Below are positions 1 through 11,390 of a stretch of 64,000 nt of DNA, one piece after another. Under the pieces are notes generated by a model. The model saw only the letters and a program-made list of their open reading frames with translations, was not told the DNA's origin and searched no databases. The stretch's first letter is position 1; every line of letters starts with the position of its first letter. Source of the stretch: Rhyacophila brunnea (lineage: Eukaryota; Arthropoda; Insecta; Trichoptera; Rhyacophilidae); the NCBI GenBank assembly GCA_022495005.1, contig JAGYXB010000278.1:62001-126000 (forward strand), in the 5' to 3' direction. Both the position numbers and the translations under genes were made by a program.

Positions 1-149
1 TTATGCAGTCATCAAATGTTTAAAATAGATATAAAGGATAATAAGGCTTCAAAATTATATAAATAGATTATCTACAGCATTTAAGGATCATGCTTTGAAA
101 ATAGAACAAAAGCTCCATTTTGACCTACGCTGAGCATGTCCCCCCTTAA
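1..149. repeat. Right end of TTAA-bounded DNA element (copy cut by window start)
   Basis: This stretch is closely similar to the last ~150 bases of the complete element at 23383-24185. They share the run from GCAGTCATCAAATGTTTAAA through GCTCCATTTTGA and the terminal CGCTGAGCA(T/C)GTCC. The element ends in CCC at 145 and is followed by TTAA at 146-149. It has no coding capacity. The left part lies outside the window. Confidence 0.75.
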
Positions 150-505
150 GTAATACCGAAAAACCGGTATTGACATTTTCATTCGGTATTGCAATCGTTA
201 GTTTCGTGATATTTGCTATTTTTAGATATATAGTCAAATTCTGTTTAAATAAAAATCAATGGGAAGCTCCGATTTGCTCAAAGTCCACCACGGGGTGGAT
301 CCTTTACTGAATTTAGGCCTTTGATCTTTAACTCATCGCTGTCATCTACCCATTGATTTCAGTTAAACTTTATCATTATATTTACGATACCGACTTCATA
401 GATTATCCACTCGCCTACAGATATTATGATATTCAATATAAATTATTTAATTCATGGCTTTATCTATTTTTTTCAAGTGCGTAACTCTAATCATTATATT
501 CGGGC

Positions 506-690
506 GGCTCTCGTGGTGCAGTGGGTAAGGCGCTGGCCTTCCGCCCGAGAGTTCTGGGTTCGATTCCCGGTGAGGATACAATATTTATGTGTTTTTTCTC
601 AAAGCCTGGGTGTTTGTGAATGTCCAAAATTACCAACAACCACCTTGTACGAAAAAGCAAGGACATGGCTATTAATAATTCTAAAAATAA
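506..690 (+). repeat. tRNA-derived SINE
   Basis: The head (506-575) looks like a tRNA gene. It has an A-box-like TGGTGCAGTGGG at 514-525 and a B-box GGGTTCGATTCC at 556-567, which together form an internal RNA polymerase III promoter. The body after 600 begins with CTGGGTGTTTGTG, a run I associate with insect tRNA-derived SINEs. The tail becomes A/T-rich near 690. It is unlikely to be a working tRNA: the predicted acceptor stem does not pair cleanly and a SINE body follows directly. The exact 3' end is uncertain. Confidence 0.7.
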
Positions 691-699
691 ATAAATCAT

Positions 700-1764
700 T
701 TGATTCGATAGGTAATAATATAATCCATAATAATACAAATTAGTACCTAGCACAGAGCATATGGTTCTAAGTTCTTTTCTATGATATATAGGTATGAATT
801 AATATTATTATAAGCCAAACGATATCACGGAAATTTGCGTCTTGCAAGTTGTGGCTGTACGCAATCATATAGACGATCGTATCTTCAAAACTTATTGGAC
901 TGACAGCCTGACAAATTAATTTTAATTAATAATAATGAATGGAAAATTACAAAAAAGTTCTGGGTAACACCAAAACTACCATATTCTGAAACTACAATAG
1001 TCTCCTGCTCATTAAACAAAACAAAAAAATGCAGTAGAGAAAGATGATGTAAAAGTAAGAGAACTACCGCTATGAGTGCAAGACGGTAAAACAAAGATCA
1101 CTCTGATGGTGGGTGAAACTCCGATAGAGGAAAGTACAAAAATACGAAGAAATAATAAACAATGAGTTTGCGTAAGTATTTAAAATAATAATTATTTTTA
1201 AATACTTACCATGTAATATTTTCATTTCCAAGATGATATAATTAATAAATATTTTACGCCAAAATATATTTTTTTTATGTTATGATAACAATATGTTAGT
1301 ATGTATCTCATATTATAATATATTTGTATCGCATAGTTTTTTAGCTCGCGAAGAGAGTGGATTTGACAATGAAAAAAATCCGTTAGCTTTTAGCTTCAAT
1401 ACATATCTATCTTTAAGCCATTTCAGATGTCATGTCAGTTGATAACAATAATTATTACTATTTGACATTGGAACTATTAGCTCGGCAAATAACTGCGTGT
1501 AACAGAGCTAGGCAACCTTTTGTAACATGATTTTATGAAAATATTGACGCAAGTTATCATGAAATAAAATAAAAAAACTTCAAATACTTTTTTTTCTTTT
1601 TATATGCTGTTAAAACGAGCAAATTATACACATTTTTTGTGCGTTTGTAATATAGCTAATAATTATTTAAGGATGGAAAATGATGAGGAAAAAATTATTT
1701 GTAGGTATCATCCAAGGTATAAGGTCATGCATGGGTATCAAATATGTAAAATCCAGAAGAAGCT
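700..1764. other. AT-rich stretch, nothing recognised
   Basis: Short open frames only, with low-complexity AT composition. I see no repeat copy, RNA-gene signal or conserved protein motif here. Confidence 0.5.
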
Positions 1765-2132
1765 TTATGGCAACAACCATACCTCTGACCGTACCACCCG
1801 TAGAAGATAGATTATCCGCATGGGAGGCGAACCTAGCCTCTGAGGGTCTCGAAGATTGGGTAAAGCCAGCAGAGCATCTCCCACCCGGACCCAGTCTCGG
1901 GTACCGTACATGGAAAGCCCTAAACAGACTGAGAACCATGGTAGGGCGCACTCAAGACAGCATGGTGAAGTGAGGGTTCGACGATGACCAAACCTGCGAG
2001 TGCGGTGATATGCAAAGTATGGAGCACCTTTTTTCATGCATGGCGTGCCCAGTAAGCTGCAATTTTGGCGTGATCCTACAAGTCGAGGAAAATGGTGTTG
2101 CCTTCGCCAACTTCTAGAGCGACACATTGTAA
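1765..2132 (+). pseudogene. C-terminus of a non-LTR retrotransposon ORF2, two nonsense codons
   Basis: The frame reads through PPGPS..YRTWKALNRLRT..GRT.DSMVK and then, after an in-frame TGA at 1971-1973, GFDDDQTCECGDMQSMEHLF. The CECG...HLFSC cysteine/histidine pattern is the zinc-knuckle-like segment found at the very C-terminus of many insect LINE reverse transcriptases. A second in-frame stop (TAG, 2115-2117) follows NF, then SDTL and a TAA at 2130-2132 that is probably the original stop. Both internal stops sit where the context suggests a tryptophan codon, so each is one G-to-A change. The upstream boundary is a guess: coding character fades before about 1765. The clade (Jockey/CR1/RTE-like) is not resolved. 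It is a 5'-truncated dead copy. Confidence 0.7.
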
Positions 2133-2249
2133 CTATTGAAGACCCGACAAGACACCTTTGAGATTATCGAGGGACCGACTGAGTAGAGAGATAGAGACCA
2201 CACGGCGAATATTTTCAAAGAAATGTTTATTCCGTAAATTTACGTGGCA

Positions 2250-2520
2250 TTATTGCCGATTTGATACACTTGTTACTCGTGTGTGCAGGCACTGTCAAGC
2301 TAAGGGCCGCATCGTGCGTGAACATTAAACAGCAAGCGCTCCGTAAATAATTTATTTATAAAATGTGCGCGTATAAATGCACGCTTATAAAACGTATGCG
2401 CGCGTTCGTAAACTTTTAAGAGGCACTTCTGTCAAGGAAACGACGTCGCGTGGTTTCAAATCGGCTCCTTTGAGACTACAGCCTGTATGCCTCTTTCAAT
2501 TTGAGTTGGCACTGCACCGA
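2250..2520. other. CpG-richer non-coding stretch
   Basis: The composition here is less AT-rich than its surroundings, with several GCGCG words around 2366-2408. It may be LINE 3' untranslated sequence continuing from the fragment ending at 2132, or unrelated. No open frame or recognised repeat. Confidence 0.25.
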
Positions 2521-2809
2521 CAGTAGACTGGTTAGGATTTGAACGTAATTTTTTGACCTAATATTATTTCTCAAATCAAATCATATAAAAACCTTTCAAT
2601 TTTATTATCAAAACAGCACATTTTACCAACTTTTTATATTTTTTGTACGTCCGTTATTTTCTACTAAATTGATACTAATGCTATATAATATACAGTATTT
2701 TTACACTATATAATATATAATATACAATACTATATAATATTTAGTTACAGAAATACTATATTATAGTTAGTTATTAGTTTTGCTCATTGAATCGATAGAT
2801 AACACTATG

Positions 2810-3168
2810 CAAGTCATCATCATCAACATCATCGGCCAAGGTCGATTCACTACTGGATGAAGGCTTCTTCAGCTCCTTCCACTGTTCTCGGTCCCTAGTT
2901 TTTCGCTGTCACGATCATCCGCCGATCTTTAAGAGTTCGTCTATACAGTGGGTTTTAGGGTGTTTTGTGGTCGTTTAGTGCTCTTTATGTACCACTGTAT
3001 GACGGAGTTTGTCCAGCGGTTATCAAAACTGATTAACGGCTTTTATCAAATCGCGTATTTCTGTCTACCTCCTAATCCATTGGTTTCTTTTGTGGTCTTT
3101 CCGTGTTATGCCGAACATGCACCTGTCCATTCCACGCTGCGCAAATATTATTTGGATCTTTCATGAAA
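2810..3168 (-). pseudogene. Non-LTR retrotransposon 3' end (RT C-terminus), family L
   Basis: On the minus strand, shifting frames read AQRGMDRCMFGITRKDHKRN followed by QWIRR and further relics, ending near a run of TGATGATG. The same residues occur in the other family L copies at 15405-15990 (IEKCLLGITRKDKKRNEW) and 47740-48275. The ATC/TCA microsatellite at 2817-2836 is the element's own 3' tail, which fixes the orientation. Several stops and frameshifts make it non-functional. On the plus strand a 72-codon frame overlaps it and is a shadow. Confidence 0.75.
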
Positions 3169-3297
3169 TTAAGGGACCATTTTTTACATGCATATTACGT
3201 AAGCACTGGTAATAAATATTAGTTCACCATTTTATGCTTAAGAACTAATAATGGAAAGTCAATTTTGAAGTTGCATATCAGAAACACAAATGCGCTC

Positions 3298-3332
3298 AGC
3301 AGACAACACACTTATTAAGTATGTTGTCTGCT
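3298..3332. repeat. Short perfect hairpin
   Basis: AGCAGACAACA (3298-3308) pairs exactly with TGTTGTCTGCT (3322-3332). Inside, ACTT/AAGT extends the stem after one mismatch, leaving a three-base ATT loop. No repeat family was recognised around it. Confidence 0.6.
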
Positions 3333-3339
3333 CATTGCA

Positions 3340-4302
3340 TCAGAGTCGACTAAAGATGATATAAAATTTACGCATTAATCACAAGTTATTAAAAATTCTA
3401 CAATAATTATTATGCCAAACAATGACAGCTTCGATTAGAATAAGCATATTTTTTGACGGGCGTTTTTGTTTCCTACTGTGTACTTGATGTATTCATTCAC
3501 GGTTCGTTTGCATTGAATCGATCGGAACCGAATTATTTTTAAAGACCCCGCTCGTTGCCTGTCCAGCAGATATAAATTATGAATCAAAATTCATGGCGAA
3601 ACTTTTATGGCGAAGGTATATGACCGAATCAGAACAGTATACCGACCAATTACACCCTTATTTGGAGGCTTAACTACCAACCGTGAGTGTTTCTAAACTA
3701 ACAATTACCTACGTGAAACTCAAAACAACTGTTCCAACAATCTGATTATGTATGTATGTTGTCATTCTCATAGAACGTTTTTTTAAATACGATCGAATTT
3801 TTTTAGCAAGATTAGTGCCCCACCCTATATCTTTAATTCATTAGAACTTTCCATTCAACCTAAGTATATGTTTATTCGTTCCTCTTATATTAGTGTGCTT
3901 ATTTTGGATAATTTAATAAATAAAATAAATGTTTTAGATACGTACTGATTATCGATCGGCCATTAATGTCATAACAAGATTTTCGGTATTTGTGTACCCT
4001 CCCCCCTCCCCCATTACAAATACATTTACCCCTTATCAGACTTAGGTAATATTTTTGAACAACCCCCATATAATGTTCTCCCAGAATATTAAGTATTGTA
4101 TTCTCAAAAAAATTGCTATTTTTAATTGGTTTTGCGACTTATTTTATTATAGCCTTAACCTAATCCCTTGGTTATGTATCATCATTATATATCAGAATTC
4201 CTACTGTCCATCATATATGGACGACCTTTTAATTAAAGACAATATATATTATGGGTAATAGTGAATTTTGTGTACCAATTAAATCGTTGGTCATTCCGTC
4301 AC
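3340..4302. other. No gene recognised
   Basis: AT-rich sequence with a pyrimidine run at about 3996-4014. Open frames are short and without motifs. Confidence 0.45.
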
Positions 4303-4305
4303 CAG

Positions 4306-4611
4306 TGGGTCTATTCTATACTTATCGAACGCTAAAGTGATAAATAGTATCAAACTTAGGGTAGGTTTGTATCAAAATATTACCACTTATTGTAACAATT
4401 ACACGAAGTTGGTTTTTATTGTTGCATTAAGTGCTTTATTTTAACAGCATTAAGATAGGTGCTGTTAAAATATAGCACTTATTGCAACAATAAAAACCAA
4501 CTTCGTATAATTGTTAGAATAAGTGCTAATATTTTGATACAAACCTACCCTAAGTTTGATAATATTTATCACTTTATCACTTTAGCGGTCGATAGGTATA
4601 TAATATACCCA
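4306..4611. mobile_element. Palindromic MITE, family A, copy 1
   Basis: This 306-bp element folds almost completely back on itself. Termini TGGGTCTATTCTATACTTAT (left) and its diverged complement (right) are followed inward by CGCTAAAGTGATAAATAGTA and its mirror. The core carries GCACTTATTGCAACAAT and CAACTTCGT in both orientations around GGTGCTGTTAAAATA. It is flanked by a 3-bp direct repeat CAG (4303-4305 and 4612-4614). There is no coding capacity. The superfamily is open: a 3-bp duplication suits PIF/Harbinger, Zator or CACTA-like elements. Confidence 0.85.
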
Positions 4612-5532
4612 CAGATGTCAATAGAATCAATGAATAAAATAACAACCACCTTGAGAGGTTATTTAAAAATGTATTTTTAAAACAATTTTCATGCTGGTAT
4701 CTATTGAAATTATTTTCTTATGTTGCCTATTTTAATTATAGTCCGCCCACTGTTAGTCTAAGCAAAAAATCACCAAGCTCAAAGCTGTTTATCACAATAA
4801 TAATTAAGACCGGGCATGTTACAGTTATTCGTGCTGTCAATCTAAATAAATCGAACAAACATTACCAAATCTTATCGCTCTAATAATCCAACAAGAGACA
4901 TTTCAAAATCAAAACTGAGATCTCTTAAATTCGATTATGTAAATTTTTATAATTAAATAAGCCTCCGTGGAGTGTTTAGGCTAGCCTGCTTGGTTAACTA
5001 TTTGGATGCGTTACATTTATAGGAATATGGCTGTGCACTAATTAAAACATTGTATTTTATTTTTATATTATAATGAGAGCCAATAGGTATGCTATTTAGT
5101 AAGCAAAATAGGTGTGGCATATAAAAATCCAAAAACTTCATCATGGTGAATTATGTACTGAAGGCAAAGGTTGGGATTAAAGCATCCAATTAAGCGGGAT
5201 AAAATAACTACCCGGTTTTTGGTATATTTATCAATAAATAACCGGTTAACCAGTTTATACATTCCGAATTAAAAATACATTATTTTCCATGTTTAAATAT
5301 GAGTTCTTATTTTTATAGTGCATCTGTATACAGCAAAAGGGGCAGTCATTAAAATATTAAGTACGTTGTCGGAAATTTAACTACTCTGCAATGACCAAAT
5401 GCAAGACAACTGACCCTTCTATATTACCTGAGTAATAAATAAGCACATTATTGGGTATTATTAATAAGTATTACAATGTAAAGTAATTTCGCTGACAAAT
5501 TTATTTATATGGTACCATCTTTGGAAAGTTGA

Positions 5533-6062
5533 CGTTCTATATCTGATCAATATTTTTGTTTTAAAATTATCAATGGTTTTGTGGACTCGCCAAACCTACT
5601 CGAAAGGGTGGGTTTCCACTGTCCATCAAGATTTACGCGAAACCAAACTTTGTACCATATCAGTCGTAGCGGTTCTAATTATGCACAAAACTCTTTTATT
5701 CGGCGCTCTTGTTTAAATTAAAATATGTATTTCTCCACCGTTGATCCTTTTAATAATTCACCTGTTTCGTTTAAACGCGCGATCTCCTTAATTTTGTATT
5801 AATAGATATATATATATATTTTTATGTTACTTTTTTGTATATAATTTAATTATTCATTATTCTTCCTCATTTTTCTCATGTAATTTTCTTATGTTATTTC
5901 TTTATATTTATGTTATTCTTAATCTCTATCTTTTTAGGCTTAACTATATTATAATGTATACATGGAAACTTTGCTGGTTGCAATAACTTTTCATTATTAT
6001 ATTTTAAATTTTTGTAATCAATGTGTAACTGTTTGTTTCGTTAATAAATAAATAAAAAAAAA
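5533..6062 (+). pseudogene. Non-LTR retrotransposon 3' end with poly(A) tail
   Basis: An open frame from 5533 reads INGFVDSPNLLERVGFHCPS then a segment with TRNQTLYH and SGSNYAQNSFIRR. This matches the pattern of Jockey/CR1-type RT C-termini, where D(S/C)P.LL...F.VP is followed by RS....Y......NY..NS...R. A TAA interrupts it after SCLN (5716-5718). The same frame then reads NMYFSTVDPFNNSPVSFKRA to a final TAA at 5800-5802. About 250 bp of T-rich 3' untranslated sequence ends in AATAAATAAATAAAAAAAA near 6062. The poly(A) fixes the strand. It is a 5'-truncated dead copy. Confidence 0.75.
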
Positions 6063-7718
6063 TAGCCAATCTATTTTATTCCATTTAATTTTATCTTTAA
6101 TTCAAATAGCTAGGTATTAAAATTTTGGCCAGTTAGGCGTTTACAATTATTACTCGGTTTTCGGTTATTTAATAAACACACGATAACCCGGTTAGCCGGT
6201 TTCGGTTTAACTCGACTTGGAAGCTCTAGCTGAGTTGGATAGACTTCGCCACAAATGAGATTAAATTTAAAATCATTGAAAAGCGGCGGCTATAATAATT
6301 AGATAACTTCGTATTTGTACACTATCGATAAATAATAACATTTTTAATTATATCACGATTTTATGCCAATAATTTTTAGATACCTAACCATTCAAATTTA
6401 CATTTTTTGTAGCGTAACTTATTAATAAAACAATCATAATATTATGGCATAATCTTATTGTATACCCAATGTAGGTACAATTTTATTTTGAAGGCGTTAT
6501 TAATAATATTATAATTCTCATTTCTTTGATTGCTTTTTAAGTCATTTTTTTTTTCATTTTTTCCTTGGCTTATTTTATTAATACTAAGCTTTGAATACAG
6601 AATACGAAATGGTCATACAAAACATACTAACATGCAATTGGTATAATTGCGATAAAATTTAAAGAAATAAATCATATTAATATGAAAGATATCGCAATTA
6701 AATTAGACTGAATACTTTTACTTATTATAATCCTTATAGTGTACGTAGCTTGACTATTTTTTTTCAATTTCATTAAAAAATCAAATTTAAATTATATTTA
6801 AGAATGCCAGACGACCAAAATTATTTTTTTTGTCTTTATAAGTTGTCATATTCATTATATTATATAAAATAAATCAATTTGAATTTGAATCACAGCCTGC
6901 CTGTTAGATCATTAAATATTGTATTAAATTGCACCAAATTGTATATTTTTGTTGGATTATGACCAAGTGTGACATATCAGTTTTTGTTATTGGACTTATT
7001 TTGTTATTTTGTGGGATGAGTATATTATAATAAAATAGTAGGTATGCAAGTAGGTACTTAGATTTATTTATTTCAATATGCAACACAACCTATAATGAAT
7101 GTTCATGCATTTTAGTGCAACATTGTCATATGTTTTCTTGTAATCCATAAACATATTTTAATATAATATATAAACTTATTACAAATTTTATTACTTCGTA
7201 ACACTTTTGCAAGCTTTAATTAATTCAGTTTGATAATAAAGTGTGGCGACAAACAGCCTTTACAGTTAATTATCTCAATAATAATCCTTATCAGAACGAA
7301 CAGTTAAATAATATCTACAAATGATATAATTACTAACTCAGATACGAATCTTTATTACTATAACAAATGGGGTATGGCCTGCCAATGCAATAAGTGATTT
7401 AATTTATTGAAAATTTAATTTAACCTATAATTATTTTATTAAAATGTCATGGCGCTGATATGTTATATAGCTAATATCATGACAATCAATAACAAATAGT
7501 TGGGTAATTAAAATAGTTATATTATGACGTATAATAATATAACGCTACTGTACATAATATCAAAGAGGTGACACCATATAAATGTGCAAAACGCCTCTTT
7601 TTTAGTACAGAAACAATTAATAATCTTATTGTATTTCCTCTTTCGATTATTATGAAAGCTTTTCATACCAGTACCTTAGTGTTCTAAGTAGTTAATTTAG
7701 TTATTTGTAGGTAACCAG
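6063..7718. other. AT-rich, possible LINE tail near 6865-6890
   Basis: Mostly low-complexity AT sequence. AATCAATTTGAATTTGAAT at about 6871-6889 resembles the short tandem repeats that end some insect CR1-like LINEs (plus orientation), but no coding part is attached. Nothing else recognised. Confidence 0.3.
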
Positions 7719-8015
7719 CGAATCTATTCTGTACACAAGACTGCTATAGGCCGCTATCGGTAGCTATCAAGGGTAGTTTTTAATTTTTTGTATCAAAGTA
7801 TTAGCACTTATTGTAATAAATACAATAAGTTAGCCATCTAAACAGTCAAGACTGTCTATCTCGCTCTTAAATTTATCACAGCCAAGAGAGGTGCAGTTAA
7901 AACATAGAACTAACTTATTGTAATTGTTACAATAAGTGCTAATACTTCGACACAAACAATAAAAAAACTACCCTCGATAGCTGCCGATAGCGTGTGATTG
8001 TGTATAGAATAGATG
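7719..8015. mobile_element. Palindromic MITE, family B, copy 1
   Basis: Left end GAATCTATTCTGTACACAAG and right end GTGTATAGAATAGATGC are inverted repeats. Next inward come GCTATCGGTAGCTATC / GATAGCTGCCGATAGC, then AGGGTAGTTTTT / AAAAACTACCCTC. The centre has GCACTTATTGTAA both ways around CAAGAGAGGTGCAGTTAAAA. Copies 2 and 3 are at 33361-33632 and 59446-59759. The core words are shared with family A. No coding capacity. The left flank is CAG, but the right flank has diverged. Confidence 0.8.
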
Positions 8016-8019
8016 CATT

Positions 8020-9090
8020 TCAAATAATAGCACTACAGACCAGATTAATAAATATAATTCAGATAGGTTACACTACATTTTGACGCAGGGTTTGGAATGA
8101 ATGAGTGTCCTACGAAAATGAAACTCATTATAGATGTGCAATAGGGTGTATTGCAACCTTCAAATAGACCAATATTGAATAAGCTTCAGTGCGTAAGCCG
8201 AAAGCAGTTGGTAGAATGAAAGATAAGTTTAGAATGACGTATTCTCGACACGTGTTTAAGTTATACCATATTATTCCACACTCGAGGTCAGTTGCCTATT
8301 ACTCCACACCCGTTAGGTATTTCAGTACCCATTAATTCTGTGTTCCCTGAATAGCACTTACCGCACATGACCGTAAGGAATGTGGTTAAATTGGAGAGGC
8401 CTTCATCAAAGAGTGGAGTCCATTGCCGCTGTTCCCTTATCCAATTATTTCTTTAGGGTGAACAAACATAGCAATGAAAAATGTAGGTAAAATTTACGTT
8501 ATCAAAAATCTTTTTAATTAACATGCATTTTCGGTGTATGCAATCGCAATCAGGCGATGCAGCCGCCGCGTGTATGCAATTTTTCATTGTAATTGCATTG
8601 TCGGAGATAAATAAATAAATGCAAACCGCTCAATTAGCGATAAGAAAAACCGCAGTGAGATTGTGCAAATAATAATAATTATTAGTATCGATTTTATGTT
8701 TTTTTCTTACTTTGCGTGGCTTCTTTCACAACGTAGCCAGGTTACCAAAAGTAAGGTTCCAAATAGAGAACTCAGAATTAATCTGTTCTGTGGTTCTATC
8801 GGGGGATGAACGTATTGTTATTCTTACCCCCGATGTTATGTTTAAGTTCAGACGGTTACTTGAGTGTGTGTGTGACGTAATAATATATTCGGGCAGTGAA
8901 TAATACACGAATTGGTATTTTCTTGGTTTTATTTTAAAGTAATAAAATTCGGATAAGATGGCACTAAAATGACTGTCACTTAGTTTGAGTTGAAAGGTTT
9001 ACACTATACTTTGGAATTTAGAAATAGTAGACGTGGAACAGTGGCGCGTGTTGACTACATTATAGGAAGGCCGAAAGACAACCATTTCCG
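8020..9090. other. No gene recognised; one weak LINE-like end
   Basis: GGAGAGGCCTTCATCAAAGA near 8393 resembles the last coding bases of family L LINEs (compare 48229-48246), plus orientation, but upstream homology is not visible. The two overlapping frames at 8712-8908 have no motif I recognise. Confidence 0.3.
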
Positions 9091-9094
9091 TTGC

Positions 9095-9133
9095 GTTGTT
9101 GTCTATGGTCTATAAATGACCATAGACAACAAC
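9095..9133. repeat. Perfect 16-bp hairpin
   Basis: GTTGTTGTCTATGGTC (9095-9110) is followed by the 7-base loop TATAAAT and the exact complement GACCATAGACAACAAC (9118-9133). A weaker outer pairing (ACAACCAT at 9079, ATGGTTGT at 9143) suggests a longer, older palindrome. It could be a palindromic repeat core or an RNA hairpin. Confidence 0.8.
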
Positions 9134-9529
9134 ATTCAGTTGTATGGTTGTATACAAAACCTCTTCCACTTCTCTCGTAGGGCAATGTGACATGCACAAT
9201 TTGTTATAGTAATAACTAATAATAGTACCAATTGTACTGTACCTACGCTCTGCCTTGTATGAAGCAGAGGACCGAAAGGGATAGGGAGTCATGGTCACTT
9301 AGAAGACGACTGAATTTTACAATTTCATGGTTGTCACGATTCTCAGCCACGAGGAAACGAACAAGAAGAAGATAGGTATTTAATATCCTATTAACCAATT
9401 TAAAATTTCACGTGAGAATTTAACTAAAAATATAAATTAAATATACGTTTTAAATACCACATCCTACATAAAAAAGCAGCTGTCTTCAAATTAACAAAAA
9501 AAAACTTTGTTTATAATTATTGCCGCATG

Positions 9530-10263
9530 CGGCCCACTGGGTGTCAACATGTGGCCCGTGGAGCAGTGAGAAAATAAAAATAATATCAAATGCTGCCGCT
9601 AGATGAGCTAATTTCGAAAATTGAGATTCGATATTAGCTCAAGATTTTAAAAAGCACCATGTGCTTTTTGCTGCATTTGCAACGCCATTCTCCGTAGATA
9701 TGAATTTATTACCGGGAAATTTAAAAATGGAACATTGTGAAATATGTTGCGATGAACAGTTAAAGGAGAAATTCCATCAGGTTGGTTTGGAAGAGTTTTA
9801 CAAAACATTTATTTGGATAAGGAGAAATTTCCTGCATTTTACAAACATGCTCTAATGATGACTTCGCTATTTGGAAACACACACGTGTGAACAGCTTTTT
9901 AGTCGGATGAAGCATATCAAATCCCGAGTGAGAACACGAATCACTGATGTGCATTTGGAAAACTGTTTGCGTGTAGGAACAACCTCACTCGATATCAATA
10001 TTGATGCACTTAGTTCTGCCACACAAAATCAAACTTCTCACTAAAATTTATTATTTTTATATTATTTTGTTTATTTTTTATTATTTAAAAAAAGTCTAAT
10101 CTAATAAAAAATTTTGATTCTCATTTTTGTTCTATTTTATTAATATATATATTATATATATTTCTTTTTTGTTTTGTACAATAAAAAAAATCGGTTGTGC
10201 GGCCTGGTAGGAAATCTCATTTTTAGAATCTGGCCCGGCTGCTGAAAAGGTTGGCCACCCATG
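9530..10263 (+). pseudogene. hAT transposon relic: transposase C-terminus and right terminus
   Basis: The frame from 9661 contains FHQVGLEEFYKTF..RR and ends in stops at 9853-9861. An overlapping frame reads MTSLFGNTH (from 9856) and, after a one-base shift in an ACACAC run, CEQLFSRMKHIKSRVR then TDVHLENCLRV, ending at TAA 10042-10044. This is the hAT C-terminal dimerisation signature (S.FG.T..CE..FS.MK..K...R..L.D.HL), of the type seen in Charlie/ZBED-like transposases. The right terminus is visible as GGTTGGCCACCCATG (10249-10263). Its complement, CATGGGTGGCCAACC, resembles hAT termini. The N-terminal zinc finger and catalytic core are missing, and GCGGCCCACTGG near 9531 may be subterminal sequence brought in by internal deletion. 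Confidence 0.75.
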
Positions 10264-11040
10264 GTTTAGATGGAAACATTTTTATATGACTCAATATATG
10301 TATCCAAACATAAGTCATCGTTTGTACGTCAACTTGGATTTACCCATCATTGGATGAAGATATCTCACAGGTAATCTTTATCCTCTTGGTCTTGTGTATT
10401 ATATTGCATAGTATTACTTAAATTTATAAGCATAATAAATAATAAAAAGAATATTATACTATAAAGATATGTGACCTCTAATTTAACCCTGATTTCTAAA
10501 CTAACAAGAACACTGCAATAGCGAATCTTGCAATTAAGCAAAATAATTTATACATACCTTGTTAAGCTACCTTTAACGGAAATGACATCAACTATCAATA
10601 AAATCGATTTGTTTTTTAAATATAAACTGCCATTTTAAATTGCTTTTCATGTAGAAACACGAGTCCGTTTAGTGCAATCAATGTTCATTGAATTATCTCT
10701 TCTACAGCTCTGACGACTGTTTCCTGCAAATTATTACAGGAAACAGGTATATACGTACGAATTTGTTGCAGAGATCTTTGATATCCAACATATTTTTATT
10801 GTTTTTTGTCAGATTGATTTTATATATTCATAAAAAAATATTATACGTCTTGTATTGTTAATTTATATCGTAAATTAGAAAAAAATATTGCAATCTGCTA
10901 TATAATAAATGATATATATGTATCTACTTATAAACTTATATGAATATTCTTTTTAATACTACAACAGGCAATGAGACCCAACGGGATTGAAACAGTTTAT
11001 AGTGTAATTAATAATAGACGATAAACAATAATTACATACA
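10264..11040. other. No feature recognised
   Basis: AT-rich sequence without open frames of note. CTGTTTCCTGCAAATTA near 10727, followed by TAATTACAGGAAACAG-like sequence at 10732-10746, makes a short hairpin only. Confidence 0.4.
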
Positions 11041-11044
11041 CCTG

Positions 11045-11120
11045 TGTTTTGAGAAAATCGCAAAAATATATTGTGACCTCGCCAAGAATTGAACCCGGAG
11101 CCCACTGGACTACGACTGAT
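11045..11120 (-). repeat. Degenerate tRNA-like repeat fragment
   Basis: GAATTGAACCCGGAGCCCACTGGACTACGA reads on the minus strand as GTCCAGTGGGCTCCGGGTTCAATTC, that is, tRNA anticodon-arm-like sequence followed by a B-box. TTTTGAGAAAATCGCAAAAA beside it resembles the body of family C. Too decayed for firm assignment. Confidence 0.4.
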
Positions 11121-11390
11121 TATTTTTAATAAATCAAGAGGAGATTAACATATTTACAGAAACTCTATTATAATACAGATCATACAGAGACTCGCAATAA
11201 AGGAACATGGGTCACCAAAATGTCTAAGACGCATTCTATTTTTTATATATATGTATAATAATATTGCTTATTGAAGAATATGGAGACACTGGTCGTTTTT
11301 TTTTTGCATAGACTTTGGAAATGCAAAACAGAGGACGGACGTAAGTGCGCTGAAGCGACCGTTGGAGCAGCTTAGTGGTAGCAGTCAGTC

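Noticed and set aside
506..575. Functional tRNA gene at the tRNA-like head
   Set aside because: A- and B-boxes are present but the acceptor stem does not pair convincingly and a SINE body follows directly.
1667..2127. 94- and 120-codon minus-strand frames
   Set aside because: They are antisense to the plus-strand LINE tail with the CECG...HLFSC motif.
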